Shown here: positions 28,016 through 36,644 of the stretch, in pieces
Layout: every line of letters begins with the position of its first letter
How positions within the stretch are numbered: position 1 is the stretch's first letter
NCBI GenBank assembly: GCA_030431715.1
Contig: JAUIIO010000017.1
Location: 1-64,000 of the forward strand
DNA length: 64,000 nt
Direction: 5' to 3'
From: a bacterium
GTDB lineage: Bacteria > Bdellovibrionota_C > UBA2361 > RFPC01
The notes under the pieces: generated by a model
Seen by the model: the letters and a program-made list of their open reading frames with translations, nothing else
Database searches by the model: none
Told to the model about the DNA's origin: nothing
Position numbers and translations under genes: made by a program

Positions 28016-28645
28016 CTAAGAGCTTTTCTTCATCGGCTCAATTTCTACAGCCATAGCTTCAGCGTAGGTAACTGCTACGGTGTCACCAACTTTAATTCTT
28101 TTAAGATTCTCCGGAACCTTTGCCTTCATGGTGTATACGTCACCTTTTGGGAACTTAAATTCCACCATCTCTTTTTCCATATCGATGCCAGTGATCTCAA
28201 CAATAGAGTGTGCCACGACTGCAGCTGCGGCTCCCGGAGGAAGTTCAGCGGACTTTTTAGCTGCTTCTACTACCATTTTGCTCGGATTTTCCTTCTCTGT
28301 GGCAGTCGGCTCTCTGACTTCAAATGCGAGTGATTCAAGGTATTTTACCTGTACCTGATCTCCTTCATTAATCTCATCTAAACGCTTCACCATTGGAGAA
28401 ACTTTAAGCGTTATCTCCTTCTCGTTTGGAAGTAAGAGCGTTGCAACTCTATCGTCTTTATCTAGCTTTTGTATCGTTGCAGTGACTTTTATGATTCCTA
28501 CTTCTTTACGTTTGAGTGGGCCTTCTTCGTTTTGGCTTTCGACGTAAAGCTCTTCTACCGGAGGTGGAACTTCAGCAAGACAGATGCTCGCAGAGCCTGC
28601 AAAGAGGGATAGTGCTACAATAAGAGGTTTTAGGTTATGGCTCAT
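28016..28645 (-). CDS. exported protein with an internal duplication
   Basis: 209 residues with a signal peptide (LIVALSLFAGSASICLA). The mature part holds two similar beta-rich repeats, about residues 50-110 and 145-203. Compare TATIQKLDKDDRVATLLL...GDQVQVKYLESLAFEV with IVEITGIDMEKEMVEFKF...GDTVAVTYAEAMAVEI. No known domain name comes to mind; an OB-like or Tudor-like beta barrel is possible. AAGGAG upstream. Periplasmic location inferred. Confidence 0.75.
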   Translation of the reverse strand: MSHNLKPLIVALSLFAGSASICLAEVPPPVEELYVESQNEEGPLKRKEVGIIKVTATIQKLDKDDRVATLLLPNEKEITLKVSPMVKRLDEINEGDQVQVKYLESLAFEVREPTATEKENPSKMVVEAAKKSAELPPGAAAAVVAHSIVEITGIDMEKEMVEFKFPKGDVYTMKAKVPENLKRIKVGDTVAVTYAEAMAVEIEPMKKSS

Positions 28646-28784
28646 GGCTTCTCCTTAACTTAATAGGTTTAACGGCTGACGCGGTTATAGCAGATTGAAT
28701 CGACAATCAGAAGAAAATAGAGCGGAACCTCTGTGCTCAGATTGAGACAGCGGTTGAGACTGGTCGGTGTGAAGCCTGAGGACC

Positions 28785-29480
28785 CTATCCTGTAGTGTTA
28801 AGCTTCTGATCTTTCCAGTACTTAGTTCCCGAAATATTTGCCCCAAGCATTACACCAGTATCGTTTAAGGCGAAAATAGCTTTCCCATCTACAAAGCGTA
28901 CACCAGTAGAGAGCGAGTCTTTTCCCATAACCATATCGCCTTCTCCTTTCGCCTCCCAGCCGGAGTTAATGAAGGAGTCATAAGAGGCCTTGTTCTCAAA
29001 AAAGAATATAAGTTTAAAGTACTGTATTCCCCCTCCAATGCTAGCTCCTAGAGAAGCCATTCGCATGTACGTACGTCGCTGGGGACTCTTCTGAACAGCC
29101 ACCCCAACCCCACTAGAGCTAGATATCATGAGGCCCTTCTTATTCGAGTCAAAGATGGCGTAACCATAAATGTCTTTAAATACCTTTTTAGTCTCAGGGT
29201 ATTCACGAAAAAGCCGAGAAAGAGTTGTTGGCTCAAGTTCATCAACCTCTTTGCGGACCATAGCCGGAGTCCGGTCACCAGTAACGGAATCATAAGTATT
29301 TTCAATTGAATTACCGACAGCTCCTGCGGTGTCCGCTACGGAGTTTCCAATCGATTCCGCAGCGTTTCCTGCGGCATTAAGCGCATCTTTAATCGTGTCT
29401 GCTTGCACCATTGAAGTGGGATGAAGAGCCAGAGAGAGTACTACTGCTATGGTAAAGAGAGAGATGATATTTGTTTTCAT
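28785..29480 (-). CDS. SYLF/YSC84-domain exported protein
   Basis: 231 residues with a signal peptide (IISLFTIAVVLSLALHPTSMVQA). A short Ala/Asn/Asp amphipathic region (DALNAAGNAAESIGNSVADT) comes next. The SYLF lipid-binding domain follows: YGYAIFDSNKKGLMISSSSGVGVAV, GASIGGGIQYFKLIFFFENK and SLSTGVRFVDGKAIFALNDTG. SYLF domains bind phosphoinositides in eukaryotes; bacterial members are periplasmic with unclear roles. A second member is at 32722. Confidence 0.85.
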   Translation of the reverse strand: MKTNIISLFTIAVVLSLALHPTSMVQADTIKDALNAAGNAAESIGNSVADTAGAVGNSIENTYDSVTGDRTPAMVRKEVDELEPTTLSRLFREYPETKKVFKDIYGYAIFDSNKKGLMISSSSGVGVAVQKSPQRRTYMRMASLGASIGGGIQYFKLIFFFENKASYDSFINSGWEAKGEGDMVMGKDSLSTGVRFVDGKAIFALNDTGVMLGANISGTKYWKDQKLNTTG

Positions 29481-29640
29481 GAGAAGTCCTTTTAAGGAAG
29501 TGACCTAAATCAGCTAGAAGCTAGCACATGTAGAGCAAATTACCTATGAAATCCTGAGCTAGTGCTGCTGAAAAGTTTTGCTTTTGTCCCGGCCTGCCAT
29601 ATCATCGGTCTACGCGAAAGTATGACCCTTGGAGTAGCTC

Positions 29641-31593
29641 ATGCAGAGAATTTTTACGTATAAACGCAGAAAGGTATTTTACTGGCTCCTCCTGCCTTTC
29701 GCGTTTGTACTGCTTCTCTATGCTGCCCTGCCACTTCTTGTATCGACAAACTGGCTTAGGGGAACTCTAGAAAGAAAGCTCAGTGATTCAATCGGGCGTA
29801 AGGTAAGTATTGGTGCCCCCGTAAGCTTAAGGGTATTTCCACTGCCTGCTGTAACTTTACGCGACGTTTCAGTTGCAAATATCTCCGGACTCACACGGGA
29901 TAAAATGCTCTCCGTTGGCGCGCTAAGCGTTTCTGCCCCGCTCTGGAAGAATCTTAGGGGTGACTACCATATTTACCAGGTTCAAATCTCTGACGTCTCA
30001 ATACAAATAGCTACGAATCAAGAGGGTGCTTCTAATACAACTTTCAGCAAAGGATCAAAAAAGAAAGAGCAAGACATGTCCTCGGGCCCTATCCGACTTC
30101 CAACTATTGATGACATCACACTTAGAAATACCAAGCTGACGCTTGGAGATGGTGACGATTCAAGAGACTTCTTTTTTAAAAAGCTTAAAGCCGGTCATCT
30201 CTTTGGTGATAAAGAACATACTCTCGTCTCTTCTGTTAGCATCTCAGATTCTCCCTTTTCGGTTACAGGTACATCAAGTCCAGTTCAGGTCTTCATAAAC
30301 GATGGAGGATTGGATTTTAATGTGCGCATTGAGAAAGACGCCTTGGATATTCATGCTAGCGGAAAGCTTCAGCATGATGGAACGCTTTCCACACACCTTG
30401 AAGCTACTGGTGAGAGTTTCTCCGATCTCAATAGAGTGCTTAAGACGAGTATTCCTGATTGGAAAGATTATACGTTTAAAAGCGATATTGCTTATCAGGG
30501 TGGGGAATCGCCAAGTCTTCAATTTAAGAACACAAGCATAGCAATTGAAGACAGTAACCTTACCGGCGATATCGAACTTGTATTATCGCCTCTTCATATT
30601 AAAGCTAGCTTGGAAAGTAAGAAGCTGGACCTTCCTAGACTCCTCCGTGCGAATCAAGAATCAGAGAATGATACCGAGAGCGAGGAGACAGAGCCTCGTA
30701 TGCCTCACGATCTCTTTAAGGCCTTTGATGCCGATATCGATCTCAGTGTTCAAGAGTTTACAACATTCCTTGGTATTGAATTAGATCGCGCAGAGATCTC
30801 AGCGCATGCTAAAGATGGCGTGTTACGTCTTCCGAAGTTTAACGCTGACGCATTGGGAGGGAGTTTTACCTCACAGATGACTCTCGGGGAGGGGGATTTT
30901 GAAGTTGCACTTGATGGGAAAGGTTTTAAGGTTAACCCGATCATGGAACTTTCAGGAGGTGAGTCACTTATTGATGGTGACTTTAATATTGTCTTCGATT
31001 TCAAAAGTAGCGGGTCGTATCTCTCAGAGATAGTAAAAGGTCTTAATGGAACTCTTGAAGTGAACTCTGAGAATGGCAAGATTACGAGTTCTACTATCCG
31101 CTCCACTTCTGGAAGTCTGCTTCAAATCGTAGATCCGATCTTTCGAAAGAAGAAAGCAGAGGAGGTTGAATGCATGCTCTTTCGCTTCAATGTAAAGGAC
31201 GGTGTTGCAAGATCAAGGGAACACGTGCTTAAGCTAGGTGAGGTTTTTTTCTTCGCTGAAGGAAAGCTTGATTTTCCTGAAAAGAAAGTGAAGTACAATT
31301 TTCACGTTAATTCGCAAAATCCATCACTTACAAGCCTTATTCCTCCCTTTCGTATGGTGGGGGCGATGAGTTCCCCGACCTTTACCCCCAGTGTAAGTGG
31401 CACCGTTGCTTCAGCTGCTGATACAACAGAAGGAATTGCCCGAGCGGCTTTTGGCGCTCTTGGTAGAACAGCGAATTTTATTCTCGGCGCGGAAACTGAG
31501 GAGCTGAAAGGTCGTAAGCAGTGTCAGAAAGCATATGAAGTAGAACAAGATCTTATCTCTTCTCGGATTGGGAATATTGTTGATGATGAGTAA
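29641..31593 (+). CDS. AsmA family envelope protein
   Basis: 650 residues. N-terminal membrane helix (FYWLLLPFAFVLLLYAALPLLV) followed by the AsmA N-terminal domain (SIGRKVSIGAPVSLRVFPLPAVTLRDVSVANI). A long beta-rich body and the C-terminal AsmA region (GGSFTSQMTLGEGDFEV, LNGTLEVNSENGKI) complete it. AsmA-like proteins are inner-membrane-anchored repeating-beta-groove proteins implicated in lipid movement to the outer membrane. ATG with GGAG upstream. It is divergent from the SYLF gene at 28785. Confidence 0.88.
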   Translation: MQRIFTYKRRKVFYWLLLPFAFVLLLYAALPLLVSTNWLRGTLERKLSDSIGRKVSIGAPVSLRVFPLPAVTLRDVSVANISGLTRDKMLSVGALSVSAPLWKNLRGDYHIYQVQISDVSIQIATNQEGASNTTFSKGSKKKEQDMSSGPIRLPTIDDITLRNTKLTLGDGDDSRDFFFKKLKAGHLFGDKEHTLVSSVSISDSPFSVTGTSSPVQVFINDGGLDFNVRIEKDALDIHASGKLQHDGTLSTHLEATGESFSDLNRVLKTSIPDWKDYTFKSDIAYQGGESPSLQFKNTSIAIEDSNLTGDIELVLSPLHIKASLESKKLDLPRLLRANQESENDTESEETEPRMPHDLFKAFDADIDLSVQEFTTFLGIELDRAEISAHAKDGVLRLPKFNADALGGSFTSQMTLGEGDFEVALDGKGFKVNPIMELSGGESLIDGDFNIVFDFKSSGSYLSEIVKGLNGTLEVNSENGKITSSTIRSTSGSLLQIVDPIFRKKKAEEVECMLFRFNVKDGVARSREHVLKLGEVFFFAEGKLDFPEKKVKYNFHVNSQNPSLTSLIPPFRMVGAMSSPTFTPSVSGTVASAADTTEGIARAAFGALGRTANFILGAETEELKGRKQCQKAYEVEQDLISSRIGNIVDDE

Positions 31594-31693
31594 CTGAGGG
31601 CACGAATGTTCTCGTTATCCCAATGAGTATCTGATATGAATGTTCTGATATTTTTGTCGTATGTGTATTCCTTTTTCTCAGTAGCTAGGACAT

Positions 31694-32482
31694 ATGAAAA
31701 CAAGGCTCATTCATCTCATTTCTATCCCCTTACTGATCATACTCTTTAGTCAGATTTCATTTGCTGATGACTCAGCACAGGCGAACAACCCTATAGCAAA
31801 TATGAAAGCTGTCAGTTTACATGACTACTATATTGGTGAGTTCACAGGGACAGAAAAAGACGGGAATCAGTTTTGGTTACGATATGCACAACCTGTGAGC
31901 GTTGCAGAAACAAGCTGGCTTATCCGTGCGAGTTTGCCAGTCAATTCGTATCCTTTTGGTGCTGGCGGAACAACGGAGACCGGGATTGGAGATGTAAATA
32001 TTCTTGCGGCGAACCTCTTTGATACAGGTAGTCCCGGTGTAAGCTTTGGACTTGGCCCGCAGGTGAATATACCAACTGCTACGGATGATGTTGTCGGTAG
32101 CGAAAAATGGTCAACAGGGTTAGCTAACGTTTACTTTAACGCAAACTCAAAAACATTTCAGTTTGGTTATTTGCTTACATGGGCAGCAAGCTTCGCTGGA
32201 ACCGATAGCCGAGAGGATGTGAATCTCGCCTCTTTTCAGCCCTTTCTCTTTTATCAATTAGGTGGTGGAACGTATCTAAGAAGTACGGGAGTTGTTCCTT
32301 ATAATATCGAGACTGATGATTACTCTTTGCCTTTGGGATTAGGTGTTGGTCAGGTGTTTGCGAGAGGAAAGACTGTATACAATCTGTTTATTGAGCCTCA
32401 ATACTCAGTTGCTGATGAGGGTGCAACGTGGCCGCAGTGGCAGGTGTTTGCAGGCTTTAATATGCAATTTAAAGGCGATTAA
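31694..32482 (+). CDS. outer-membrane beta-barrel-like protein (transporter/MetA-like family)
   Basis: 262 residues with a signal peptide ([20 protein letters not shown]). Alternating amphipathic beta strands ([54 protein letters not shown]) run to a terminal aromatic strand [11 protein letters not shown], as in outer-membrane barrels. It resembles the broad 'transporter' family of phenol-degradation MetA-like proteins. Substrate unknown. It follows the AsmA gene by 100 bp. Confidence 0.65.
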   Translation: MKTRLIHLISIPLLIILFSQISFADDSAQANNPIANMKAVSLHDYYIGEFTGTEKDGNQFWLRYAQPVSVAETSWLIRASLPVNSYPFGAGGTTETGIGDVNILAANLFDTGSPGVSFGLGPQVNIPTATDDVVGSEKWSTGLANVYFNANSKTFQFGYLLTWAASFAGTDSREDVNLASFQPFLFYQLGGGTYLRSTGVVPYNIETDDYSLPLGLGVGQVFARGKTVYNLFIEPQYSVADEGATWPQWQVFAGFNMQFKGD

Positions 32483-32635
32483 AGTAATACGCTGGATTAC
32501 GTAGAATGGCGTGTAATAATCCGACTCTTTTACCACTCTATTTGGGTTACTTTAAGAGTATGATGAACATCATAGTATGATCTTAGGGAGATAGCAGATG
32601 AGCTCTCTTTTGCCTTTTGGCACTTTCTTTTTTTG

Positions 32636-32663
32636 TTGATTCTGATCAATTGCCGCCTATAAT
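32636..32663 (+). promoter_or_regulatory. sigma-70 promoter of the second SYLF gene
   Basis: TTGATT (32636-32641), a 16-bp spacer and a perfect TATAAT (32658-32663), about 58 bp before the ATG at 32722, which has an AAAGGAG site. Confidence 0.65.
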
Positions 32664-32721
32664 CGGCCCAAATTCACTCTCCTCAGAGTGGGTTCATTAA
32701 TCATCCGAAAGGAGAAGAACT

Positions 32722-33270
32722 ATGAAAAAATTAACTTATGTTTTAGCCATTCTTTCTCTAATGGCGCTTTGCATTCCAGCTACAAGCTTTGCAAAACCAC
32801 GTCCAGATCTCGATAAAGAGATTGCAGATGCCACTATGAAGTTTAAAAGTGAAATGAAAGATGGTGAAGATATCCTAAGCTCTGCTAAGGGCTATCTTAT
32901 CTTTCCTGAAGTTACCAAAGCCGGTATCGGAATTGGTGGTGAATACGGTAAAGGCGCACTCGTTGTCGATGGTGAGATAGTTGAATACTACAGCACCAAA
33001 GCTGCTTCGGTTGGAGCTCAACTTGGAGTTGAAACCAAGTCGCTTATCCTTACATTTAACACTGACACAGCTCTTAAGGACTTTAAAGAAAGTAAAGGCT
33101 GGGAGATCGGTGTTGATGGTTCTGTTACCGTTGCCAACGTAGGTAAGGAAGGAAGCATTAACACGACTACAACTATGAATAAACCAGTTGTAGCCTATGT
33201 CTATGGTAAAGAGGGGTTGATGGCGGACGTCTCACTACAGGGGTCTAAAATCACAAAGCTTGATAGCTAA
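32722..33270 (+). CDS. small exported SYLF/YSC84-domain protein
   Basis: 182 residues. Signal peptide MALCIPATSFA-type, then the SYLF domain: GYLIFPEVTKAGIGIGGEYGKGALVVDG, VGAQLGVETKSLILTFN, VANVGKEGSINTTT and AYVYGKEGLMADVSLQGSKI. It ends at the canonical SYLF end. AAAGGAG before the ATG, own TATAAT promoter and a strong terminator, so it is a single-gene unit and probably well expressed. Confidence 0.9.
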   Translation: MKKLTYVLAILSLMALCIPATSFAKPRPDLDKEIADATMKFKSEMKDGEDILSSAKGYLIFPEVTKAGIGIGGEYGKGALVVDGEIVEYYSTKAASVGAQLGVETKSLILTFNTDTALKDFKESKGWEIGVDGSVTVANVGKEGSINTTTTMNKPVVAYVYGKEGLMADVSLQGSKITKLDS

Positions 33271-33289
33271 TCCATTCTACTATTTCCAT

Positions 33290-33325
33290 AAAAGGCTGGT
33301 CGGGCAGATTGTCCACCAGCCTTTT
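33290..33325 (+). terminator. hairpin terminator
   Basis: A perfect 11-bp stem AAAAGGCTGGT / ACCAGCCTTTT with a 14-nt loop, 20 bp after the SYLF stop. The U tract is partly in the stem, so it can act in both directions. Confidence 0.75.
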
Positions 33326-33407
33326 GGCTATTATTCCAGCAGTTCCTTTTTTCATTTCTGAGAGTTTAGTGCTATAACCTGCCAAAATCATACGGTAGGA
33401 TAGGAGC

Positions 33408-34748
33408 ATGTCGGATAACTCTGAGGAATCAAAACCACCTGTTAAAAAGAGCTCAAAATCTCGAATATTTTCTTTTCATGTGCTTGAGTTCGGTCTCGTT
33501 CTCACTGCATTTAGCGTAATAATTTGGATTGGGCTTGAAGTTCGCGGGGCGGCCGATGGCCCTGTTGCTCCAGTATCTCTTGCTGTTTTTATTGCTGAGC
33601 TTCTTCTTGTTAACGGATTACTTGCCGGTATTATTTTTACGGTAAGAAGAGTATTTGTTTGGCTAGAATCGATCGCTCGTGAAGCTGTTCGCAAGCATCT
33701 ATCGCTTGCTGGAGAGGCGCTTGAGGGATTTGTTAGTGCGCATTCGCATGCGCTTGAGAATCTCACGGGTCTCATAATCGGGATCGTGAAGATACTCGTT
33801 TATTGCCTCGTTATCGTCGTCTACGTACCTATAGCGTGTAGTTTCTTCCCTCGTGCAGAGCCAGTGAGCGAAGCTGTGTTTGCATACATAACGGGACCTC
33901 TTGAAGATGTTGGTTTTGCTCTCCTTGCTTCTTTTCCTGATCTGCTGGCTATTGCAATTTACTTCTTTATTACGTCGTACTGTTTAAAGTTTATGCGCTT
34001 CTTTAGCGAAGCCGTAAGTGAAAACCAGATAAAGCTTACATGGCTTCCTGCTGAGTCTGCGATGTCTGTTTACCATATCCTACGTTTAGTCGTTATTGTC
34101 TTCTTTATCGTGGCTGTATTTAGGCGCCTTCCCGGATCGGACAATGCTGAGTTTCAGGTAATAGCAGGATTCTTAGCTTTACTTGTTTCCCTGAGCTCTT
34201 CGTCTGCAGTAGGGAATTTTGTTGCCGGGCTTGTTTTAACTTTTATGCAGCCATTTAAAAAAGGTGACCGAGTTAAGATTGGGAATATCACTGGTGATGT
34301 CCTTGACTATTCACTCGTAGTGACTCGTGTCGTAACGAGATACAACGAACGTGTCACAATTCCAAATCTGACTGTGCTAAGCGGCGAAGTAACGAATTAT
34401 TCAAGCTATGCATCTTCAAGAGGTGTTGGTTTAAGTGTCGAAGTTACTATTGGCTATGATGTAAAGTGGCAGCTTGTGCACGACCTCCTTCTTAAGGCAG
34501 CTGAGAACACAGCTGGCGTCGAACAGCGCCCGGCGCCTGTCATTCTTCAAACAGAGCTTGGTGACTCGGCAGTCGGCTACCAGCTTACTTGCTACACGAA
34601 AAGGCCCCGGAAGCTTCTTCAAGTTCGCTCAGAGCTTATTGCATCCGTTATGGACGCCTTTAATAAGGCAGGAGTAGAAATTCTTTCTCCTCTTTATCAC
34701 GCGATGCGCGATGGGAATAAGACGACAATCCCCGAAGAGGCGGCCTGA
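33408..34748 (+). CDS. MscS-family mechanosensitive channel
   Basis: 446 residues. Four to five membrane helices, then a clear MscS pore and beta domain: FLALLVSLSSSSAVGNFVAG pore helix, GDRVKIGNITGDVLDYSLVVTRV and NERVTIPNLTVLSGEVTNYS. A C-terminal alpha/beta domain ends the protein. It opens on membrane tension to release solutes. ATG with TAGGAG upstream. Ends in a short charged tail. Confidence 0.92.
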   Translation: MSDNSEESKPPVKKSSKSRIFSFHVLEFGLVLTAFSVIIWIGLEVRGAADGPVAPVSLAVFIAELLLVNGLLAGIIFTVRRVFVWLESIAREAVRKHLSLAGEALEGFVSAHSHALENLTGLIIGIVKILVYCLVIVVYVPIACSFFPRAEPVSEAVFAYITGPLEDVGFALLASFPDLLAIAIYFFITSYCLKFMRFFSEAVSENQIKLTWLPAESAMSVYHILRLVVIVFFIVAVFRRLPGSDNAEFQVIAGFLALLVSLSSSSAVGNFVAGLVLTFMQPFKKGDRVKIGNITGDVLDYSLVVTRVVTRYNERVTIPNLTVLSGEVTNYSSYASSRGVGLSVEVTIGYDVKWQLVHDLLLKAAENTAGVEQRPAPVILQTELGDSAVGYQLTCYTKRPRKLLQVRSELIASVMDAFNKAGVEILSPLYHAMRDGNKTTIPEEAA

Positions 34749-34869
34749 TGCTTTTTAGCACGATATGCTGGCCCTTCTGGTCGTAGTTCATTAGTATTGC
34801 GTTACACCAGTTTATCTCCCTCACCTGTGTGAGTTAGCTGGGAGTGAATACAACTATGAATGAGGACTT

Positions 34870-35286
34870 ATGAGAATTGTTATTATTGCCCTTTGCCTTT
34901 TTATTTTAATCCTGACTGGCTCTTTTACCGCCGCAGCTGCACCACTTGTGATGGCCGGTCGTGGAGACAATAAGGCACTCCCCCCCCTTGAAAAGGAAGA
35001 TTTAAAACTTATGCGAAAGACCGTTCGCAAATCACTTAACGGGAAGAAAGCTGGCGAATCAGCAACTTGGAAGGGAGAGAAGTCAGGAAATTCGGGAAAG
35101 GTTACCTTTCTTGGTGACAAAACTACTCCGCTTGGAGAGTGCCGTCACATAGAGCATACGATTAAGATAAAAGACGAGACACATGAGAGAAAGATGAAAG
35201 GCTTTTCATGCGAAGTGAAAGACGGAAAATGGAAATTCGTCAGCGAGAAAGAAATGTCTCGCATGAATAAAAAGAAAAAGAGCTAG
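34870..35286 (+). CDS. small exported protein, surface-antigen (RT0821/Lpp0805-like) domain
   Basis: 138 residues with a signal peptide (IALCLFILILTGSFTAAAA). The C-terminal half follows the 17-kDa-antigen-like pattern: SATWKGEKSGNSGKVTF, GECRHIEHTIKI, KGFSCEVKDGKWKFV, with two cysteines. The 3' end overlaps the convergent gene by four bases, CTAG, which supplies both stop codons. Confidence 0.65.
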   Translation: MRIVIIALCLFILILTGSFTAAAAPLVMAGRGDNKALPPLEKEDLKLMRKTVRKSLNGKKAGESATWKGEKSGNSGKVTFLGDKTTPLGECRHIEHTIKIKDETHERKMKGFSCEVKDGKWKFVSEKEMSRMNKKKKS

Positions 35287-36629
35287 TTAAACTTTACCTT
35301 TTCTATTATCTCACTGGCCCCAAGGCCAGTGAGCTCTTTTCTACACTGAGAAGAGACTGTCCCAGCAAGCAGCACCTTCGCACTCTCACATTCGCCTGCC
35401 TTAAGCACTGATTTTCTAAAGTACGTAAATATGCGAGCCACTTCAGGGGTCCATACGAGATGATCAACTGGTAAAGGTACAATGAGCTCTCCTGCATTTG
35501 AAACTGCTGCAGGTAAAAGAAGATCAGGAACGATATGCTTAAACGTGAGTACTTTATGCTGCTCGGCTAGCTTCGATATGGCTTGCAGGTAAAAGTTTGC
35601 CACTGTTCGTGTTTTGACCTTCGCAGCTTGATTTATAAGGGTATCAATATTGGTAACCTTTTCCATACTCTTTAGAGCTACTGCTAGTTCATTTCGCATT
35701 GGAGGAGAGTAAGAGGCATTTTTTAAAAGCTCTTCAAGGTGAAGCTTCTCCTCTTTTGATTCATCATCGTGGCCAAGAGTGCGGAGCATCTTCTGGTTAA
35801 GTTCTTCAAGCTCCTCAGGATCTTCGTATGTAGCGGTTTTTTCTGCATAACCAAGATACTTATTGGCGTCACCTACCCCCGGAATCGAGTAAAGCCCGGG
35901 AGCAAATTTAGATCCGACTTTTACGGTGGCTTCAACGCTTGCAACTCTTTTCATCTCATCATGGAGAATGGTATTCAGAGAGTAAGGGTCCACTTTCAAG
36001 CTCTTAGCAAGCGATCGATAAGCATCATTATATCCGATGTAATTTAGCGTGTGTTTTTCAACGAATGTGACTGCTTTGTCAAACTGTAGATCTCGCTTTT
36101 CAGTATCAGAACTCACAATCGACTTGCCTGTCTCATACGTAAAGTCAGCGGCAGCGCTTACTCCATCTGCCGCAACCTGAAAAATACCAACTATTCCACC
36201 GGGGATAGATTTCGCTGTTTTCTTAAGCTTATCCGTATCTGAAACATGATCGTAGAGCTTCTGTGCGCCCTTTACTGGCCCTGTCACAATACCTTTTGCA
36301 GTATTCCCGACTCCTTTTGCAGCGACGGTCAGACTCCCATAGTTCTCATCAAGGTAGCGGATTGGTTCTACTTCGGTGATACGTTTCACGAGATAGTAAG
36401 TGCCACGGACTTTGAGAGTGCCGTAGTCAGTTTTAAGAATATAGGTGTTCATGTAGCCATCGTTGAGCACCTGTTCCCCTACTTCAAAACCGTTTCCTTT
36501 TAAGAGTTTAGTAGGAAGCACCTGCGATGCTTTAAGCGTAGGAGGCTTTTCAAAAGATTGAGCATTTACTGGTGAAGTACAAATAAGAGAAGTGCACATC
36601 ACAGTGCTCAGAAGTGTTTTTACGTACAT
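35283..36629 (-). CDS. exported protein of unknown function, 448 aa
   Basis: Signal peptide (TLLSTVMCTSLICTSPVNA). A Gly-rich hydrophobic stretch (VAAKGVGNTAKGIVTGPVKGAQKL) precedes a long helical region. The last 60 residues hold two cysteines (GECESAK, SQCRKEL). No family recognised. It lies 15 bp downstream of the patatin gene on the same strand, so it is probably co-transcribed and may act with it in the periplasm or outer membrane. Confidence 0.75.
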   Translation of the reverse strand: MYVKTLLSTVMCTSLICTSPVNAQSFEKPPTLKASQVLPTKLLKGNGFEVGEQVLNDGYMNTYILKTDYGTLKVRGTYYLVKRITEVEPIRYLDENYGSLTVAAKGVGNTAKGIVTGPVKGAQKLYDHVSDTDKLKKTAKSIPGGIVGIFQVAADGVSAAADFTYETGKSIVSSDTEKRDLQFDKAVTFVEKHTLNYIGYNDAYRSLAKSLKVDPYSLNTILHDEMKRVASVEATVKVGSKFAPGLYSIPGVGDANKYLGYAEKTATYEDPEELEELNQKMLRTLGHDDESKEEKLHLEELLKNASYSPPMRNELAVALKSMEKVTNIDTLINQAAKVKTRTVANFYLQAISKLAEQHKVLTFKHIVPDLLLPAAVSNAGELIVPLPVDHLVWTPEVARIFTYFRKSVLKAGECESAKVLLAGTVSSQCRKELTGLGASEIIEKVKFN

Positions 36630-36644
36630 AGTTCTACCTAAGGT